32,713 bases of DNA from Methanosarcinales archaeon Methan_01 (lineage in GTDB: Archaea; Halobacteriota; Methanosarcinia; Methanotrichales; Methanotrichaceae), in contig LUYE01000017.1 of the NCBI GenBank assembly GCA_001602645.1, positions 1 through 32,713 on the forward strand, given 5' to 3'. A program made the translations under genes and the position numbers. Below the pieces are notes generated by a model that saw nothing but the letters and a program-made list of their open reading frames with translations, was not told the DNA's origin and did no database searches. Below, piece after piece: positions 31,315 through 32,713 of the stretch. Every line of letters starts with the position of its first letter. Position 1 is the stretch's first letter.

Positions 31315-32379
31315 ATGGAGGCCACCCCCACCGGGGCTGAAGATGCGGGCATGGCCGCGTCAAGGCCCCCCTGCGCGAACTCGTCCTGGGGCTCGCCGCT
31401 GGAATACCTTGATCTATCGGCGGGGAGAGACCTACGTACGATGATAGATCTCCTCCTCAGGACCCTCGATTTCGCATCTCCCATCCTGGCTATGATGGGG
31501 ATCGGCCTCTTCGGCGCCGGCGTCCTGACGGAGATGGGTCTCCTCCAGGGCATATCCAGGATCGCAAGCCCCATCTTCTCCTTCACGAGGCTCCCCGACG
31601 CCTGCGCCTCCACCTTCGTCGTATCCCTGGGGTCGGCGGTGGCTGCCAACGGGATGGTGGCGAGGTTCCGGGACGAAGGGCGCCTCAGCGAGAGGGAGGT
31701 GGTCCTCTGCGCCATCATGAACAGCATCCCCGTCTACTTCCGGGAGCTCTTCACCTACCAGATACCCATTGTCCTTCCGGCCCTGGGGCTTCTGGTGGGA
31801 GGCTTTTACGCGTTCGTCTTCATCGTCACCGCCCTCGTCAAGATATTCGCGGTGGTGATCCTCTCCAGGTTATTCCTCGTCGAGAGGAGCTGCCGGATCC
31901 CCGACCCTATCCCCCAGGAGAGGGCCTCCCTCCGGGAGGCGGTGGCGAGGTCCTTCCGGCGAGAGAGGAGGCTCTTTCTCAAGATCGCCGCGATCTACGT
32001 CACCATGACGGCCGCGGTCTTCGCCCTGAGGGACCGGGGAGCCTTCGACGCCTTCAGCGTCCTCCCCCTGGCGGAGATCTTCGGGATCCCTCCGGAGAGC
32101 ATCGTCCCCCTGACGACCTACGTCGCAAGCCCCATCGTCGGGATCTCCCTCCTGGGGCCGATGATCGCTAGCCACGGGATCACTCCAGTCCAGGCGATGA
32201 TCGTCCTGATGCTGGGGAGCATGTTCATGCTCCCCCTCTTCGCCGCTAGAAGCCTCCTCCCCCGCTACGTCGGGCTCTTCGGCCCCCGCCTCGGGGTCGG
32301 CATAGTCCTCTTCTCCACGGGGGTGAGCATCCTCGTCAGGCTCGCCATCCTTCTGGTGCTGCTGGCCATAGGTCGGTGA
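31315..32379 (+). CDS. Nucleoside-recognition (Gate) domain membrane protein
   Basis: This 354-residue polytopic membrane protein has about 8-9 helices. It contains two Gate/nucleoside-recognition-type halves, the first around MMGIGLFGAGVLTEMGLLQG and SLGSAVAANGMVARF, the second around SIVPLTTYVASPIVGISLLG. Family members include the SpmA/SpmB-like and archaeal homologues. They are presumed transporters or channels, but most have no known substrate. The frame is open further upstream into the amylase gene, but the ATG at 31315 follows a TATA box at the right spacing. Another possible start is 31441, just before the first hydrophobic helix. Confidence 0.8.
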   Translation: MEATPTGAEDAGMAASRPPCANSSWGSPLEYLDLSAGRDLRTMIDLLLRTLDFASPILAMMGIGLFGAGVLTEMGLLQGISRIASPIFSFTRLPDACASTFVVSLGSAVAANGMVARFRDEGRLSEREVVLCAIMNSIPVYFRELFTYQIPIVLPALGLLVGGFYAFVFIVTALVKIFAVVILSRLFLVERSCRIPDPIPQERASLREAVARSFRRERRLFLKIAAIYVTMTAAVFALRDRGAFDAFSVLPLAEIFGIPPESIVPLTTYVASPIVGISLLGPMIASHGITPVQAMIVLMLGSMFMLPLFAARSLLPRYVGLFGPRLGVGIVLFSTGVSILVRLAILLVLLAIGR

Positions 32380-32426
32380 GGCGGTGGCGAGGTTGAAGCG
32401 AAGGGGACGCCAGCCCTTCCCCTCGC

Positions 32427-32713
32427 CTATCCCTCGCCGATGATCTGGACGACGACCCTCCGGTATCGTGGTCTATTGTCCAGGTCCAGAAAGACTATCT
32501 GCTGCCATGTGCCGAGGAGAAGCTTCCCGTTTGCAAAGGGGATGACGAGGCTTGGGCCGATCACCGAGGCCCGGATGTGGGAGTGGCCGTTGCCGTCCCC
32601 CCACCTCAGGTTATGGGCGTACTCGATATCCACTGGCGCTATCCTCTCCAGGGCGCCCTTCATATCCGCCACGAGGCCGGCCTCGTACTCGATGGTGGTG
32701 ACCGCCCCCGTGG
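32427..32713 (-). CDS. YjbQ/UPF0047 family protein, 5' end outside window
   Basis: The 95 visible residues are the C-terminal two thirds of a small (~135-140 residue) protein of the YjbQ/UPF0047 family. Members have been called secondary thiamine-phosphate synthases. The family's conserved blocks are plain: TGAVTTIEYEAGL near the window edge, GDGNGHSHIRASVIGPSLVIPF, and LLLGTWQQIVFLDLD, ending VVVQIIGEG. The His residues and the Glu of the first block form the presumed metal/active site. The frame runs unbroken off the window's right end, so the start is not seen. It converges on the nucleoside-recognition gene with a 47-bp gap. Confidence 0.92.
   Translation of the reverse strand, partial: TGAVTTIEYEAGLVADMKGALERIAPVDIEYAHNLRWGDGNGHSHIRASVIGPSLVIPFANGKLLLGTWQQIVFLDLDNRPRYRRVVVQIIGEG

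Noticed and set aside
1-32713. CRISPR arrays, rRNA genes, transposases with terminal inverted repeats, replication origin
   Set aside because: No regularly spaced repeats, rRNA core sequences, transposase motifs or origin-binding-box clusters were seen on reading both strands.

Overview
The window looks like a GC-rich euryarchaeal chromosome segment, most likely from an acetate-using methanogen of the Methanothrix/Methanocrinis type. That assignment is inference from gene content. The archaeal signs are T/A-rich boxes about 25 bp ahead of starts with little or no leader, frequent GTG/TTG starts, two tRNA genes without an encoded CCA, an archaeal-style RNase HII, a cyclic-2,3-diphosphoglycerate-synthetase-like GTPase, and NAD kinase paired with an inositol-monophosphatase-fold phosphatase. 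There is no rRNA, CRISPR array or intact insertion sequence.

Layout. Bases 1-7550 are accessory DNA: a decayed beta-lactamase-fold hydrolase, a GNAT acetyltransferase, then a large Eco57I-type restriction-methylase gene. About 670 bp of the 3' end of that gene, plus its downstream hairpin, is present a second time, and an MNT-HEPN (MntA/HepT) toxin-antitoxin pair sits between the two copies. Bases 7800-19430 are mostly housekeeping: tRNA-Val; a sodium:solute symporter with an overlapping 30-residue membrane peptide; the phosphatase/NAD kinase pair; a Cys-rich protein; an MgtC/DUF4010 membrane protein; an endonuclease III homologue; tRNA-Glu; a neurotransmitter:sodium-type symporter; a GTPase/carbamate kinase pair with a damaged or non-canonical kinase start; and a DUF523-DUF1722 protein.

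Bases 19615-25486 are the most interesting part. Reading leftwards, a tightly coupled operon encodes a secreted protein with about five repeats, a secreted protein anchored by one C-terminal membrane helix, a five-helix membrane protein, a divergent FtsZ/tubulin-family GTPase and a small protein. Spacings are 1 bp, then two 4-bp overlaps, then 5 bp. This looks like one envelope-spanning machine linking a cytoplasmic tubulin-like polymer to extracytoplasmic repeat domains.

Bases 25674-32713 return to metabolism and surface functions: a class V aminotransferase, RNase HII, a secreted triple-repeat protein with a calcium-loop-like motif, an 850-bp gene-poor gap, a GH13 amylase-family enzyme, a divergent nucleoside-recognition (Gate) membrane protein, and a YjbQ/UPF0047 protein cut by the window edge.
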